DNA of 64,000 bases from Monosporascus cannonballus (GCA_004154925.1 QJNS01000004.1:62001-126000), one strand, 5' to 3'; shown: positions 1 through 14,237, counted from the first letter of the stretch. The notes: generated by a model from the sequence alone, not told the origin. Translations and numbers: made by a program.

Positions 1-1302
1 TATAAATGCATAAATAACCACTGTATTAAGTATGCAGTTAAAAAGGCCCAAGAATGGAAACGTTTTTTCGCGGATAAATCGTACCAGTCAAAAAACGACA
101 AAGGGTTTCGAAAATAAGGTATAGAAAAGCCATAATATGCAAGACCTTATGCGAGGCAAATAAGGGAATGCGCAATTAGGTTAAGATTCCCGTTCGGTAC
201 GAAAACAAGATATTTAAAGTTATAATCTATTTAAAAGTTAAAAATAAGTTTATTTTTTCTGCAGCAACCGAAAAATATCAAATTCCCTAAAAATATTAAT
301 TAAAGTCCTACACATTACGTCCGGTAAATAAAAGCTTATTTACGTACGAAAACGGACGAATTTTCCGAAAGATTAAAAAATTTCCCGTATGGATTTAAGG
401 ATATAAGGAACGAATCATACTGGATATTGCCAACATCTCAAGATATAACATCATTTTGGGAATGCCATAACTCCGATCCAATAACCCGCGAATTAATTGG
501 AAAAGCCAAATACTTATTTAGGACGGAAAAGCCACGTCCAAAAACGACGAACGAAAACTTTGTTTCATAGTTAATAAAATGCGGATCTCGGATCAAAAAA
601 TACCCATACCACCGGAATACCGCCGTTTCAAAAACATATTTCGAAAGAAAACTAATTATGAATTACTAACGTAAGGATAATAGGATTACCGGATACCTAT
701 TAAGAAAAAACACCTTCTTAAACTGTATAAAATTTATTATATAAGCTGCTAAAAGGCAAAAACCTTATAAAAAACCATATAACTAAATCTGAAGCGAAAA
801 TATATTTAATTTTCGGAATTTTTAGCAGTATACCTGATTATTATAATACCAAATTAAAAGACGATAAATAAAAAATCGATGAAAATAAAGACCTAATTTA
901 CCGACATACGGTTAATTACCGATAACTAAATAAAATTATTGTTAAAAATGCATGCTTTCTTATTTTGATAAATACTTTGAAAGAAAATACTAGTAAAACA
1001 AAATGGTTTATAACATTCGACCTCCGAAACGGTTATTACTGCATAAAAATAGCCAAAGGAGAAAAATGGAAAACGACATTTAGGACCGTTTACGGGCATT
1101 ATAAATACAAAGTAATACCTCTGGGACTTACTAATGCACCCGCAAATCTCCAACGCCTAATTATAATTACGTTTAAGTAAGTTCTGGACAAATATATATT
1201 CGTTTATCTCGACGATATACTTATTTATTTGGAAACCTTAAAAGAATATAAAAAGCCTATAACTTAAATATTTAAAATATTAAACAAAACCAATTTGCGA
1301 AT
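1..1302 (+). mobile_element. Old RIP-mutated Ty3/Gypsy element (host element), segment 1: protease to RT
   Basis: First visible piece of an LTR retrotransposon whose 5' end lies outside the window. Around 411-500 a degraded reading matches the end of a Gypsy protease region (an LGMP-type motif followed by NP-x-I-N-W). From about 965 to 1250 the reverse transcriptase is readable: FDLRNGYY, then PLGLTNAPA, then the catalytic box YLDDILIY at about 1202-1228. The frame is broken by TAA/TAG codons of the kind made by C-to-T or G-to-A changes. It stops at 1302 because another element is inserted; the reading resumes after 8038 with RT C-terminal and RNase H sequence. It is a non-functional relic. 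The family call is firm from the motifs; the 5' limit is unknown. Confidence 0.85.
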
Positions 1303-1695
1303 TGTTACAACCCAAGTCAGCTGGGCCTGCGAACATGGTCCAGTCAAGATCACAAAGCTACGTTAACTCAAGGTCACGTAATGAATGTTTAGCGGGTCTT
1401 AACTGAGCACAAATAAGTACGACTAAGTAGCACTAAGTAACCGCTTAGCAAAGCTCTGCGAAGCAAAGTTAAATAGTAACAAAGGAATCAAGATATATAT
1501 GTTTATTATTTCCATAATCTAGATAGCACCGGCTTATATTACTTATTAATACTAATGGTTTGCAATAAAGCATTTCCGGTATTAAAAAACATAACAGGTT
1601 ATTATATTTATTGTTCAAATTCTTACGATACTTTTGTTAACATAAACTCGTTAACTTAAAGTTTAATAATTAGTTAAACCTTATAATTCGTTATA
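1303..1695 (+). repeat. 5' LTR of the 1303-8033 element
   Basis: 393 bp, paired with the copy at 7641-8033 of the same length. Most differences are transitions. It carries a TATATA box-like stretch in the middle, and the portion after it is shared with the otherwise different LTRs at 15436 and 21845. Confidence 0.92.
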
Positions 1696-2534
1696 CGTTG
1701 TAAGCTTTTGTACAGTAGTACCGTTAGATTTTAAGCAATATTTAATACTGTCAAAATATCGATTAGTATTTAGGAAACTTTTATTTAATAATTTCAGTTT
1801 CGAACTCGGGAATTAAAGAAAAAAGTTCGATAACTTAGGGCTATGCCATTTGCCTAATCGTTTTTCGTTCGCATAAAACCGAAAAAAGCAGAACCTTACA
1901 ATAAAAAAGGTAATTTCTAGATTTTCGTAATTTAGGCACGAATTTATCTTCGCTTCTTAAATTTTAATAACCTAACGAATATGGTCTTAATAATCAAAGT
2001 ATGTTTAATAAAAAGTACGGCTAATTAATTTAAGCCTATTATAAAAATTTCTTGGCAGTAAAAGCAGCAAATAAAAAGGATTTTATTTATAAAACTTTTC
2101 TAATTTATACCGATTTCGAAAACAAAATACGCGATAATTTCGGCAATCCGGATAAAAAACGATTAACGGCTTAATAATTCCTGTAATTCCGATAGAAAAA
2201 ACCCGTATCTAAATACGCTATAACCTTCAAAGGTTTTACGGCTAAGGCCGGATAGGAAAATAACGAAACCGATACCTTTATCGATATATTTTATAAGAAA
2301 TTAAAAAATAATGTAAAAAATAAGATTATTCGGATTAAACGATCAATTGCTTTAAACCAGTATATTACAAAAGTAATGAAAATTAATAATCGACAGTTTA
2401 AAAAACGATAAAAAAAAGGACAATATGGCTTATATTCGGAATATAACAAGTTTCACCAAAGGAAAAAACGCGATATACCTTTTATTTCTTATGGAACGGC
2501 ATTCAGACCTATAAAACTCGGCGTTACTTATAGA

Positions 2535-2610
2535 CAAAACTGGAGCCAAATTAAATGCTTGAATTATGGCAAAATGGGATATAAGGTTTATAAATACAAA
2601 AAACCCAAGA
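2535..2610 (+). pseudogene. gag zinc knuckle remnant (CCHC), RIP-damaged
   Basis: The frame reads K-C-L-N-Y-G-K-M-G-Y-K-V-Y-K-Y. The family pattern is C-x2-C-x4-H-x4-C. Here only the first cysteine remains; the second and last cysteines and the histidine read as tyrosine. Each of these changes is one G-to-A (TGY to TAY) or C-to-T (CAY to TAY) transition, so the motif itself records RIP. It marks the nucleocapsid end of gag and fixes the element's orientation. Confidence 0.8.
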
Positions 2611-4379
2611 AATTACGATAAGATAACTGGACCCCTATACCGGAAAGATAGTCCAAAAATAATTAAGGAAATAATAATAAAGTTATTAATATAATCCCGG
2701 CCAAATATATACCAAGTTTACGATAAAAGGTCTAATAAGGACTATTACGACAAAGAATTTAATAAAAAATACGAAAAACCAGAAAGCTAAGTTAATAAAT
2801 ATCGCAAACAAAATAAAAAGCATTATAAGGATAATTATACGAATACTAGAACTAGATAAAAAAAATTTATCCCGGAACCCTTAATCGATATGGCAGAATG
2901 TACGCTATATATTATCGACAATAGGAATATTCCGATTATAATGAATGGAAATAACATGGCTATATACAAATTATCCGTATGTATTATAAGGGCTTCAATT
3001 TTCCAAACCGAACCGGATATAACAACAATAATAAGCAATAGTACTAATAATTTCGAACCATAATCCCAAAAAGTATTTAGCAATTGGCCGAAAAAACAAA
3101 CTGGCTTAAAAAAACATAATACCTGTAAGAAAACCCTTTTTATCACTATAGATAATATAACCACCAAACGGAAAAAAAGTTAATCCAGCGTACGATAAAA
3201 AAATATTATCAAAAAGTTATTACGGACCTTTATTTCGAATTCGCATTTACGGCAAACCATCATAAAAAAAAGGCCATTAAGGAAAAAATACGTTAATTTA
3301 CAAAGAAATTTAGAACGATAACCAAAACGACGTACAATACAATCGTAAACATAAAAAATAATTTACTTAATAAAAAAAGGAATTATAAAAAAATAAAAAA
3401 TAATTAATACGACTGGAAGGAACAATACGCCGGCAATAATAACAAATATAACAGCTTAACGCGCTAATTAAAAAAAACAAAAGTAAAGGTTAATAAATTC
3501 GAATATAAATTAAAAAAGAATTACCTATAAAAAAGCCGCAGGATAACGAAACTTGGAAAAATTAAGAAAAATTCGCAAAAAAGGCTGTAAACGCGACGAT
3601 AAAAAACGTTAATAACCTTATTACCTTAAAAATACAAATCGGAACGTATTGGTATACCGCAATAATAAATTACGGAATTCTGGGCGGAAATTACATTATA
3701 CCGGATATAATTAATAAGTTCAAATTGCCATAAAAATACAAATGAAAACCTTATATAACAATGAATACCGAAAATCAGGAATTCGTTTACGATAATAAAA
3801 AATTATACGCAAAATTAATTATTTCGAGATTTGTATTAAAGAATGATATTAAGCAATTAATTTCGATATCGTCTTATTCGGAAATCACGATATAATCTTA
3901 AATTTATTATGGAGACGTTAATACGGGATTTTGATTAACGGCAGAACTGGCTAAATAAAGTTCGTTTTATTCCGTAATAATAAATAAAACAAATTTAAAA
4001 TTTTAATATTCGATCGATAATAACGATAAATATAAACATAAAAATATAACAAATATCTTATTACTTAAAGGAACAAAATACAAAAAAAACGGGCATTAAA
4101 AATATAATATATCGTTCTTAATATTAAAGCAAAATTAAAGTAACTAAATAACGATTTGAAATAACAAAAATAACAACTTAAAACTTTAGAAATTTTAATT
4201 AATATATTATCATAATATTATAAATATAAATAGCTTTTTAGGAACGAATTCGATACGAAATTCTTAAAATATAGCGAATAAGATTACGAAATAATTTTCA
4301 AAAAAAGATTTTCGACAAAGTTTTATCCTATTTATAACCTTAATAAAAACGAATTACGTACTTTCAAAAAATACCTGGA

Positions 4380-4800
4380 AAAATGGTTATAAAAATGGAT
4401 TCGACCTTTAAAGTTATTAATAGAATATGCGATATTGTTTATGGTAGAAAAAAAGGAAAATTACGACTGATGATTAATTATCGATAATTAAACAACGTTA
4501 CCGTCAAAAATTAAATATTATTACCCTTAATTACGGAAATAAAAAACCAATTTTACGGAACGAAATAATTTATAATATTCGATTTCAAAATTAAATATAA
4601 CCTTATTAAAATAAAGAAATTACAAATAAAAAATAATTTTCAGAACGAAATATAAGTTATTTAAACATTTAATTACATTAATAAAATTTACGAACGTACT
4701 AACGACCTTTTAAAGAATAGTTAATTACGTATTACGAAAATACCTTGATATTTTCTTATTTGTTATTTCGACAATATTCTTATCTTTTTAAAAACAAAAA
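4380..4800 (+). pseudogene. Reverse transcriptase remnant (Gypsy)
   Basis: Conserved RT blocks are readable across several stops: a G-K-L-R-L-M-I-N-Y-R block, a PLITEIKNQFYGTK-like block and the catalytic box reading YFDNILIF at about 4764-4787 (family: Y-L-D-D-I-L-I-F). The second catalytic aspartate is changed to asparagine by G-to-A. Not functional. Confidence 0.85.
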
Positions 4801-5849
4801 AAGCATACGCAAAATACGTTTATAAAGTTTTTTAAGCTTTATAAAACGCAAAGCTATTTATTAAGGCAAAAAAAAAATTAATTCCATATACAAGAAATAA
4901 AATATCAAAAACATATTATCATCCCAAAATATATTAAAACAAACTTTAAGAAAATTACTATAATTACGGAATAACAAACGCCAATAATAATCAAAAAAAT
5001 ATAAGTGTTCCTTGGATTCGCCAATTATTACAAAAGGTTTATTCGAAACTTTAGTAAAATAATTATACCCTTAACAAATTTCACGAAAAAAAATTCAAAT
5101 AAACGCCAAATACGGAAAAGATATTTCAAAATATTAAGAATACAATTACCAGCAAATAAATACTAATTATATACGATCTAAACCGCCTTGTTAAATTAAA
5201 AACTAATATTTCGAACTATGCATTAAACGTAATAATTAAATAACGAAATAATTAAAGCAAATTACACCTTATTATATTCTTTTCGTACAACTTAAAAAAA
5301 GCCGAATTCAATTACGGCATTTCAAACAAAAATTTTATACCGATTATTATGGCATTTCGGAAATTTAGGCACTTCCTGAAAAAAAGCTTGCACCAAATAA
5401 AAGTTTATACGGATCATCAAAATTTTACTCGATTTATCACGATTAAGAAATTTACAAAACAATAATTAAAATATGTGAAAAAATTAGCAAATGTCGATTT
5501 CGTTATTATCCATAAAAAAAATCAAAAAACGGCAAAACAAACATTTTAAGCAGGTAATTAAACTTCGAAAAAAATTGGTCAAAATAAGCCATATAATTTT
5601 CGATACTACCATAAAAGGATGTTTACGCTTACGACAAATTATAACGATTTGGGCAGCAGCTTTCGATATATATCAAAAAATTCAATAGCACAATAATAAT
5701 TTTTCGGAAGATCAAAAAACAGATAAAAAACAAATTCCAAAGGAATATTAAAAAAATCTAATACGAAAAATATACAAATATCAGTTATACGGACATCTAG
5801 GGATTTACAAAACCTTAAAAATGCTTTAACGCATATATTCATTTCCCAA

Positions 5850-6320
5850 AATAAAATTAATAATAAAAAAATTATACGGCAATACGATATTTACGTTAAA
5901 ATAAAAACTTAACGACATAAGCAATACAGAAAATTACAGCCATTATTAATCGCAAAGCGATTATGGTATTTAATTACATTTAATTTTATTACCAAGCTTT
6001 TTATATCAAAAATTCCAGTTACGAGAATATATTATAATAGTATTTTCGTAATCGTCAATCCATTCACAAAATTCTCCTATTTTTTACCATATTATAAGGA
6101 CATAAACGCCGAACAATTAATATATATATTTTTTTTAAACATATTTTTAACATATACGTATTATTAATAGAAATTATATTAAATAAAAGATCGACGTTTG
6201 CATTTAAATTTTGGCAAAGCCTAAAGCATAAATCGGCCTAAATTATAAATTATTTTATATATTTAAATTTTAAACGGATAAATAAATAAAGCGAATAAAT
6301 TTAACCTTAAAAATTTACTT
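5850..6320 (+). pseudogene. Integrase remnant (Gypsy)
   Basis: An integrase zinc-binding and core region is readable: C-V-K-I-K-T with a following RHKQY block near 5890-5935, then Y-D-S-I-F-V-I-V-N-P-F-T-K and a FLPYYKD-like block near 6030-6110. The core aspartate of the DRFTK motif reads as asparagine, again a G-to-A change. The segment matches the better preserved minus-strand copy at 51220-51438. Confidence 0.85.
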
Positions 6321-6904
6321 ATAATATTACAGTAATTACGAATAAAATAATTAAGTTAAAAATTATTAATTGTATAATTAACTTATAATACCAGTTATTA
6401 CGAAAATATTAAGATAATATTTACAAACGTAAATTTTGGTTTTATTCCCAAAATTTACAGAAAAATACGTAACGACGGTCCAATTAATATTAAAATATTT
6501 TTTACATTAAAATAATTACGACAGCTGTACCAAAAAATAAAAACAGAACTAGAATTCGTACGGAATCAAATAAGCAAATATTACAACCAGAAAAAGTTAA
6601 AAAAACCAACTTTCGAAAAAAGGGAAATAACTTTCCTTGCTACCAAAAATATTTAAATAAAAAAACCTAACAAAAAATTCGATTTCAAATATATTGTTCC
6701 ATACAAAATCGCCAAGAAAATTTCAGAAAATAATTACTAGTTAAAACTTTTATCGAAATTTAAAGTCCATCTAATTTTATATATTTTTTTATTCGAATTA
6801 ATAGTAAATATTATCAAATTATATACGGTATAAAACGATATAAAAGTAAGAAATAAATAAGCATACAAAATCAAGAAAATCCTCGACATATAAAAACAAA
6901 ATAA

Positions 6905-6990
6905 ACTTACCTAATACTTAATTAAATGGAAAAAATACCCAAATTCCGAAAATACCTGAGAACCCGTTAAGAACTTTTTTAGTGCCCAAT
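6905..6990 (+). pseudogene. Chromodomain remnant at pol C-terminus
   Basis: One frame reads T-Y-L-I-K-W-K-K-Y-P-N-S-E-N-T-W-E-P, the core of a chromodomain (Y-L-V-K-W-K-G-Y-P-x-x-E-N-T-W-E-P). It places the element among chromoviruses, whose integrase tail binds histone marks to direct insertion. Frames on both sides are broken. Confidence 0.8.
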
Positions 6991-7640
6991 GCTTATTAAA
7001 TAATTTTTATTAATAACGACGGAACCATTAAAGATAATTATGTCCCAATTAACGTTATTTAGCGGCCAGGTAACGCCGGGCAGCTTAAGAAAAAAAGCCA
7101 AAATAGCTAAGGAAACCTCGGCGTTAACCTGTTTCCGACGTTTTTACTTTTCTAATTCCTTTAGCGATTATAATTCTTACTATATTATTTTAATATTTTT
7201 CGAACGAAAAAACGCTTTTTATTTCCGAAAACGGATTAACCGCGTAATAATTTCGTTTTTTTTGCCAATAGCGTTTTTGCAATTCCAAAAAACGTTCTTC
7301 CGCTAACACCTTTTCGCATTTTAAACGTTAATTTTCGGCACGAATATTTTTTAAGGAAAATAAGGGAACGCCGTTATTATCGCAGGAATAGCCACGTTTA
7401 ACATACGCCTTGCATTTAGAAACGTTTTCTATTATTTCGTACTTTTAATCCTAAGAAAAGCACAAAGAATACGCCATAACTTTAAAACTGAAATCGTTAA
7501 AAATAAAAAGCAAATTTTAACGTCGCATAATAGACGAAAGGACATGACGACGATTTTTAGTAACGCGAGCCAATATCTTGAAGGGAAGAAATTTACGAAA
7601 AAAAAATCTTGAGGGCAAGATTTGGGAAAAAGGAAAATCT

Positions 7641-8033
7641 TGTTATAACCCAAGTTAGTGGGGCCTGCGAAAACGGTTTAATTAAGATTACAAAGTTACG
7701 CTAGCGTAGGGTTACGTAATTAATGCTTAACGGGTTTCAACTGAGCATAACTGAGCACGATTAAACAGCATTAAGTAACCATTAAGCAAAGCTCTGCTAA
7801 ACAAAGCTGAACAGTAACAAAGGAATCAGAATATATACGCTTATTACTTCCATAGTCCAGATAGCGCCAGCTTGCAACATTCATCAATACCAATCTTTTG
7901 TAATAAGGCATTTCCGGTATTAAAAGACGTGATACGTTACTATATCTATTGCTCAGATTCCTACGATACTCCTGCAAACATAAACCCGTCGACTTAAGGT
8001 TTAATAGTTGGTTAAACCTCATAATTCGTCATA
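7641..8033 (+). repeat. 3' LTR of the 1303-8033 element
   Basis: 393 bp, the same length as the 5' LTR. It ends TCATA followed by the target duplication CGAAT (8034-8038). Confidence 0.92.
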
Positions 8034-8932
8034 CGAATCAACCTAGCTAAGAACATATAGCATATATAAAAGCTGGATTTCTTGGGATATATATTTACCC
8101 CCGGCCAAATTCATATTTAACGCTCCAAATTGGAAGTAATTAAGGATTGGCCCATCCTTAACAAGGCGACCGTTACAAATATCTGATAAATCTTAGGATT
8201 TACGAGGTATATACGTAACCTAATTAAGGGATATGGAAATAAAATTAGGCTATTAACGAAATTTATTATTAAAAAGTACGTTGGAAAAGAATTCGAACTC
8301 GCAAAAAAAGCCAAGAAAGCATTTCAGAAACTAAAAGAAATAATTACCCATGGACTTATCGTTAAGATTCCAAACATGGATAAAAAAATGATTAAAGATT
8401 AACGTTTCAGAATACGCCCTGGATATAGTTCTAAAGCAATAAGAAATAATGATAAATAATATCTAATAACATATTATTCAAAAGTATTTTGAAATACAGA
8501 ATGTAAATACCAGATCTATAACAAAGAATTACTGGCAATTATTAACGTTTTTAAAATATGGAAACCTTTTTTTAGCGGAACAAAAAAAACCTTTCGATAT
8601 TTACTTTAATTACAAAAGTCTTATACGATTTATGAAAGCATAAAAGCTAAATAAATGATATGACAAATGGAAAATTTCCTGATTTATATTTAATTTTAAG
8701 ACCTATTACTTTAAAGGAAAAAAAAATATCCAGGCGGATATTTTTAGTTGCAAAGAAAGTTACGATTCTAAAATCCCCCCCAAAAAATGTAAATGTTACA
8801 GTACGATAAAAACGGCACTATATAATTATGCGAAATAATGAAAAACCCAGCGACCGAATTCTTAATACGATTCCGGAATTTTTATAATATAGAAAAATAA
8901 AAGGAAGTTCAGCAACTAAAAGAATAACCTAA
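8034..8932 (+). mobile_element. Host Gypsy element, segment 2: RT C-terminus and RNase H
   Basis: Resumes the element left at 1302. Near 8075-8110 it reads F-L-G-Y-I-F-T-P-G, then K-L-E-V-I-K-D-W-P, then K-A-K-K-A-F-Q-K-L-K. The RNase H start reads N-V-S-E-Y-A-L-D-I-V-L near 8400, where the family has D-A-S-x-x-A-L-G-A-V-L. Aspartate to asparagine is again one transition. It is interrupted at 8932 by the minus-strand element that follows. Confidence 0.85.
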
Positions 8933-9122
8933 TATAACGGACACGATGCGTAGGTTGAACGGAGGCACGGCCCAACAAAGGTTTATATTTAAAGTAAAGA
9001 GAGAAAGGGAGAAACAGCTAGTTACCAACGAGGTGGCTGCTCCTTAAATATATATGGGTAAACTCGGGTTAAAAAGTTCGTTCCGTAAGCCTAAGCTGCC
9101 TTATAGGCTTTAACCTATAACA
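8933..9122 (-). repeat. 3' LTR of the 8933-14427 element
   Basis: 190 bp. Shares with 14238-14427 and the reversed copy at 30234-30423 a TGTAACGGG-like start and a CCTGTAACA-like end. Confidence 0.88.
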
Positions 9123-11559
9123 TTACCCTTTTTTTCGCCCTTAAGAAATAACGAGGTTACGGCAAGGCGGCGGCGGATTTATTTATATCTTTTTTTTATC
9201 TTTATTCGTACCTTTACGTTTTTACAAACGTTATTTCCGTTTCCGAAAAACTTTTTGAAATTATTAAAAATAATTATATTTTCGAAATTATTACGTAATT
9301 TTTATATTAGTTCGGCATAATTGGCCCATTTTATAAATAGTTTTTTTCGGCAACAGCGGCTTACGCGTTTATTTTCGGCCTTTAAAATGGATTTTATTAT
9401 ATTTTTTTTCCCTTTTTTTAATAATATCGATAACAATTAATTATTATTTAGAATTTGGTTAAATAATAAGTTTTTTATTATTAACTTTACGAAATTTAAG
9501 TTAAATTTCAAATATATCTTTAACGGTACGTTTAATTATACAGTATTATGCGGCGTAATTTTAATAATTTTATATTTAATATATATTCAAAATAATCTTT
9601 TAAATAATTACGGAATAATTATATTTTTTAAATTTAATTTTATTAAATTTTTTATATCGAAACGGAATATTTATATTTTAAAAATATTAATTAATTATTT
9701 TATCCGGCTTTATATAAACCTTATTGGAATTTTTACGAATTTCGTACTTTTTCGTAATTACTTAATAAATTAATAACCTTTGTCATTTTGGAAATTAATT
9801 AGGAAATTATTAATATTTCGTTAATAAACTTTATATTATATTTATAAGTTAAGAAAAAAAGTTTATTTTTAACGAAAAGGTTTTACCATTAAAAGTTAAT
9901 TATATTACTAGTAAAATTTGGCCTAATTATATTATACGTAATTTATAAAATAACGGAAATACGTATAAACCTTTTGGTTATTTTTTTCAGTAATTTTATT
10001 TATTTGGATATAAAAAAATAAATTAAGTTATTACTATATATTTATTAAGTTATATAAATAAATTCAATATTTATTTTTATAGTTATTTCTTTTATTAGAT
10101 ATTCATTTTTTAAGAAAATTATAATATTTTTATTAGTAAATAATAAAACATTAAATGTACGTTTCCGTATTTATATTAAATATCGGTTTTAAAATAACTA
10201 TTTTTATTAAACATTTATAAAATATTATAAAAAAACGGAAATACCTTTTTGTTTTATTGGTCAATTAATTATAGGATTTACCGAAAAATTTAAATAAAAT
10301 TAATCCAAAATAAGTAAGGGCTGTAATAACCCTTTTTTTATTTATTTATTTATACGGATTAATATTATTAATGTAATATTTTTTTGGGTAGCCGGTAATA
10401 TGAATATTATATACTCGTTAAATTAATAATTACCGGAACGGCTTTTAAATAAGAACTTAAATATATCCTTTAAATTATATAAGACCCTTAAATTCGAAAA
10501 AATATGACGTTATAAAAATTTTTACTGTATTTATAATTAAGAGGAAATTACGTAATTTCGGGGTTACGACAGCACACGCTATATTTAAAGTTTTATCATT
10601 AATAGTTTTTAAATTTTATATTTTTTAAAAATCTTTTTCGAAAAATATTTCTTTATTAAAAGACATAATTAATAGTTCGTTTTTTTTTGTTTTAAATAAA
10701 TTGCGGCTATTCAAACTTTTGAAATCCCTATAAATTTATTAAATAATTTTTTCTTTTTAATTAACCGGATTATTTCTTTTTAAACTTAGTATTTTTTTGC
10801 CGTAAGGTACGTTTTAGAATTTATAAAACATAATATTAAATCGCTTTATTAATTTTCCAAAATAATATTTACATACCAAATTAAAAACAAACGAAAAATC
10901 CATTTTTTAAATGTATTTTTTATTAAACTTGCAAATATTTATAAAGTACTAAAAGTTTACATAATATATTAAAATTATTAAAAGGTTAATTAATTTTTAA
11001 AATTCCATTTTAATTATATTAACATTTTAATAATAATTAATAATTTCTATCGTATATTTCGTAATTATATTTAATTAACGACAACTTTTTTTACAAAATA
11101 CGTGATTAATTATAAACGCTTTAATAAATCAAATTAAAATAAATATTTTTAACTACTCAGCCGCAATAATTTTCTTTTATTACCATTTCCTTTTCGGGGC
11201 TTTAATATATAAAAATATAAATTATAATAAAAAACTTTGTAATTTGGTTAAAAACTTATTACATTTTATTTTTATAACGGAAAAAATTCCTTTTTTTAAT
11301 TAATTTTAAAAGAAATTCTTTATTCGGTTAAATTCTTTTATAAAGGTACGGTAAAAACTAGCAAACCCGATAAAGTTTATAATTTTTTACGTTAATAATA
11401 GCCTTTTATTTTCAAATAATAATTATTTTTTTAAAATTAATTTTTAGGTTATTTTTATTTCGATAAAAAATTTTAAGTATTTTATTTTTTAAATTATATA
11501 TTTAAATTTATAAGGATTTAATTTTAGTTTTATTTCCGCCAAAAGGCGAAATATTAATT

Positions 11560-11960
11560 TAATTGTGGTTGTATAATTGGTTCGAAAAGCGGAGGAATAA
11601 ATTAATATATCGTCCATATATACCAAACAAAAATTATTAAAATAACTTTTTGTCGTAATATTAATATAAAGTTAGAAGGTAACCGGTATACCGGTAAAAC
11701 CAGATAAATATATTAATTATTCGAAATACCCGAAATAAATAAGGAACCTAATTTTCCATTTATTCTTTTAATAAATACGTCATCGGTAAAAAGCTATTCG
11801 AACGTCGAATTTCGTAAATTACCGGGCCTGCAATAAAGTTCGTAACGTTTTTTATTAACGGAAAAACATAACGGTTTTGCTTTATAATTGTATTTAATTC
11901 CTCATAATTTACCTAAAACCGTAAACCCCCCTTAAATTTCCTTTCGAATAATACGGGAAT
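11560..11960 (-). pseudogene. Reverse transcriptase remnant (second Gypsy family)
   Basis: Read on the reverse strand: an LRFxVNYEELN block near 11880-11930, NRYVFPLI soon after, then C-L-V-Y-M-D-D-I-L-I-Y-S-S-A ending near 11585. The catalytic Y-M-D-D is unmutated although stops interrupt the frame between the blocks. Confidence 0.82.
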
Positions 11961-14237
11961 ATTCACGGCAATATTATTAACTTACGCCCAATTTTTGTCG
12001 AATATATTTATAAATATCTTGCATAAAATTAATAGTTTTTTTTAATATCTTATATAGAAATTCTTATAAAATTATACTTTTTATCTTAAAACATTTATTT
12101 GCAAAGTTGTTGTTATATTATTATTATTACGATGAAATAATAATAATGGTTTTTAGTCGTTTAAAAAAAATTTCGCAATTTCCGTATTTTTTTGAAAAAA
12201 TAATGTGTTATATTTTTAAAAGTTAATTACGTCTTTATTTTTAAGACCTTATTAATATTTTATATAAAAATTACGAATAATTATATTTTGTTTTTTTTGC
12301 GGCGGCTTTACCATATTATTGCCGTAAAGGTTATAACCGTTATTAAGCGGGCTTTTTTGTATTTTTATAATCGCCTTTTTAAGCGGTCCTTAAATTTTTT
12401 ATCGAATTATTTTTTTTCGCATAATATAAATATAATTACGTCATTTACGAAACGGATAAATTGTTATTTCGCCTTATATACGATATTGTTATATTTTATT
12501 TAAGGTTTTAGTAAAACAAAAAGGTAAAATAAATTTTAATTATATATTTTTAAATTTATTTGAAATATCCGTTTAAATTTATATTAATATATATGATTTT
12601 TCAAATTACGGTTCTTATAACTTCGTTATTTTTCGATAAATTTAATTAACGGAGTATGATAAATTTATATTATAATTTTAAATAACAAATTCACTTTTAA
12701 TTAAACCTAAAATATGAAATTTATTTATTATCGATTAGGATATTTATATATATAATATTATTAATTAAAGTGTTTAATATAAAAAATATATTATTTAATT
12801 TTTTGTTAATTTTCTGTAATGTCTTTAATTATATCTTTTTTTTATTAGCGATTTTTAATAAACGTTATTTTTTTTAAATTTTCGTTATCCGAATCGTTAT
12901 TCTTATGAACGGTATTTTATAAGTTCGTTATTGTAATTTTTATTTTAACCGGACGAAATTATTTTACGGATTTATATATAAGGTATCCCTAATTCGAATA
13001 ATTCGTAACGGCGTAACGGAAATATTATTTTTTTAATTTCCGAATTTTTATTTCGTTATCGGAAAATTATTTTGCATAAAGCCGGTTATCCGAACCTTGT
13101 TTCCGGATCGACTTTATTAATTATTTTATTATTAATTTATAAATTTAGAAGTTAATATAATTAATTTCCTAATATCCGTTATAAATATATTCCTTTGAAT
13201 ATTTATTATTTAAGTTAATTTATGAATTTAGCCGATATATTATTATTTATTAATTATTCCATTTTGTTTACCGAAATAATAAATTCTGGTTTTCTTTTAT
13301 CGAAATAGTTAACTATCGTTTTTTATTTATATAATAATTAAATGAAAATTTTAAATAATTAATTATTTTTTACCTTACGTATTTAACGGTTATAATTATT
13401 ATAAAATATATTTTTTATAATTCATACGTTACGGAATTACATATTAATATTAATGTTTAAGAAAATTACTTTAATTATAAAAAATTACGTTAATATTTTA
13501 TATTCGACTAACTTAAATTCAAAATTTAATAAGTAATTTTAAAACTATTAATTATTATTTAACTTATACGTTATAATTATTTTTTAACGAATTATACCGT
13601 TTATATAATATCCCATTGCTTTTTTTATAAAAAAGAAATTATCGATATTAAAATCTTTTCGTAATTTTCTTATTTCGAACTAATAATTCAATTGTAAGTA
13701 TTATTCGATAATTACAGATATTATAATACTTAAATAAATTATTGCCAGGAAACCGCAAATAAATTGGTTTTCCTTTATTTTCATATAGAATATAGCAGGA
13801 AATCAGCGGAACGTTTTTTATTTCCCGTATTACGAAAGCCATTTTATAAGCTTCCGATTCGTTTTTGTAAATATATTATTAAGCAGCGGGCCTATTATAA
13901 GTTTTTGGCAAAACGGGTTTTATTTTATAAAAGGTTTTTTTATTTCCGTTATTTTATTAAATAGATTATTTATCGTTTCGTTATAACTAAAAATTAATTT
14001 GGCAAATTTCTTTTGTAATATATTAAATTTTTAAAATAATATTAGAAATTGCCTTTAATAATTCCTAACGAAATTAATACCCTAAGTTCGCCTTTGGTTT
14101 CGTTAAGTATGTTATTTCGCAATTAGTTTACTATAAAACTTTCTTTAATTTATCATCCGTAACCAGAATACCCTTAAAAAACGTTTCGTTTTTACTTAAC
14201 CTTTTTAAAGTTATAATAAGTTATAACCTTAAATATA

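Larger units (their letters stand above)
1303..8033 (+). mobile_element. Gypsy/chromovirus LTR retrotransposon, complete but RIP-mutated, nested in host element
   Basis: A 6731-bp element bounded by two 393-bp LTRs (1303-1695 and 7641-8033) that start T-G-T-T-A and end in CA or its mutated form TA. A perfect 5-bp target duplication, CGAAT, lies at 1298-1302 and 8034-8038. The order on the + strand is gag with a zinc knuckle (about 2552-2602), RT (about 4430-4790), integrase (about 5880-6300) and a chromodomain-like segment (about 6905-6985). This is the chromovirus order. All coding frames are shattered by stops. It interrupts the RT of the older Gypsy element, so it is younger than that host. 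The 600 bp between chromodomain and 3' LTR carries sequence shared with the copy at 49425-56120. Confidence 0.93.

Noticed and set aside
7040..7306. 88-codon open frame near the 3' end of the 1303-8033 element
   Set aside because: It lies past the chromodomain in the element's 3' part; the homologous copy near 50100-50450 does not keep the same frame, so a gene is not supported.
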